Assembly: GCF_000417875.1 (NCBI RefSeq)
Contig: NW_006920890.1
Span: 218,100 to 233,745 of the forward strand
Length of the DNA: 15,646 nt
From: Pseudozyma flocculosa PF-1
Lineage: Eukaryota; Basidiomycota; Ustilaginomycetes; Ustilaginales; Ustilaginaceae
Direction: 5' to 3'
Shown here: one piece after another, positions 15,538 through 15,646 of the stretch
How the letters are laid out: each line of letters begins with the position of its first letter
How positions within the stretch are numbered: position 1 is the first letter of the stretch
Position numbers and translations under genes: made by a program
Notes under the pieces: generated by a model
Databases searched by the model: none
Told to the model about the DNA's origin: nothing
The model's input: only the letters and a program-made list of their open reading frames with translations

Positions 15538-15646
15538 CTGCAGAGGAGGGGGGGGGGNGGGGGGGNGTNANATGCCGTCGGTGNNGGNGGTCGTATGTGC
15601 NGTCGNNGTCGNNNTGTGCACGGTGGTCGCNCAAGTACGNGGAGTG
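15538..15646 (-). other. Probable upstream GNAT intron and missing first exon (N-rich edge)
   Basis: The minus strand reads a C-run and CCTCCTCTGCAG directly before ATCAAGCAG, a convincing acceptor. Reading through instead would put PPPPLQ before IKQLA, which does not fit the family. About 15 N bases, in and beyond the poly-G/C run, prevent recognition of the donor or start codon. Confidence 0.5.

Noticed and set aside
1..15646. Search for transposons, tRNA/rRNA genes, CRISPR, phage or defence systems
   Set aside because: No transposase or reverse-transcriptase motif, long terminal repeats, target-site duplications, regularly spaced repeats or RNA-gene signatures were seen. The region is ordinary fungal gene-dense DNA.

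Overview
The window looks like nuclear DNA of a GC-rich basidiomycete fungus, most probably a smut-lineage species (Ustilaginomycotina). The evidence is short spliceosomal introns of about 95-150 bp with GTGAGT-type donors and CAG acceptors, high-GC codon use, long serine/alanine/glutamine-rich disordered regions, and fungal eukaryotic core genes. The lineage call is an inference from these traits. No bacterial, viral, mobile-element, CRISPR, tRNA or rRNA feature was recognised. Both ends contain N bases, so they are probably low-quality contig edges.

Five protein-coding genes could be supported, all on the minus strand and separated by roughly 0.5-0.95 kb. In their own direction, from the right edge, they are: (1) a 5'-incomplete GNAT acetyltransferase of the diamine/thialysine acetyltransferase type (14767-15537, at least four exons); (2) a PRELI/MSF1-domain, Ups1-like mitochondrial lipid-transfer protein with an unusual C-terminal extension of about 250 residues (12692-14293, one intron); (3) a 1219-residue nuclear-type protein with an N-terminal ubiquitin-like region, a degenerate bromodomain and a long disordered tail (8130-11789, intronless); (4) a CBS-domain-pair protein fused in frame to the TFIID/SAGA subunit TAF10 (5899-7194, two introns); (5) the inner-ring nucleoporin NUP192 (94-5053, one intron).

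Exon structures were derived by reading splice sites and checking that phase and family motifs continue across each junction. The genes are not an operon. They are ordinary neighbouring fungal genes, although three of the five (NUP192, TAF10 and the bromodomain-like protein) act at the nuclear pore or on chromatin and transcription.

The most interesting observation is the CBS-TAF10 fusion. A Bateman (CBS-pair) module, which in this fungal family is normally a small stand-alone protein, is joined without a stop or a visible intron to the histone-fold TAF10. A well-placed internal ATG could still yield TAF10 alone. Next in interest are the ubiquitin-like plus degenerate-bromodomain architecture, the extended Ups1-like protein, and an in-frame, stop-free 105-bp intron in the acetyltransferase core. 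The NUP192 C-terminus seems to end too early, next to N bases.
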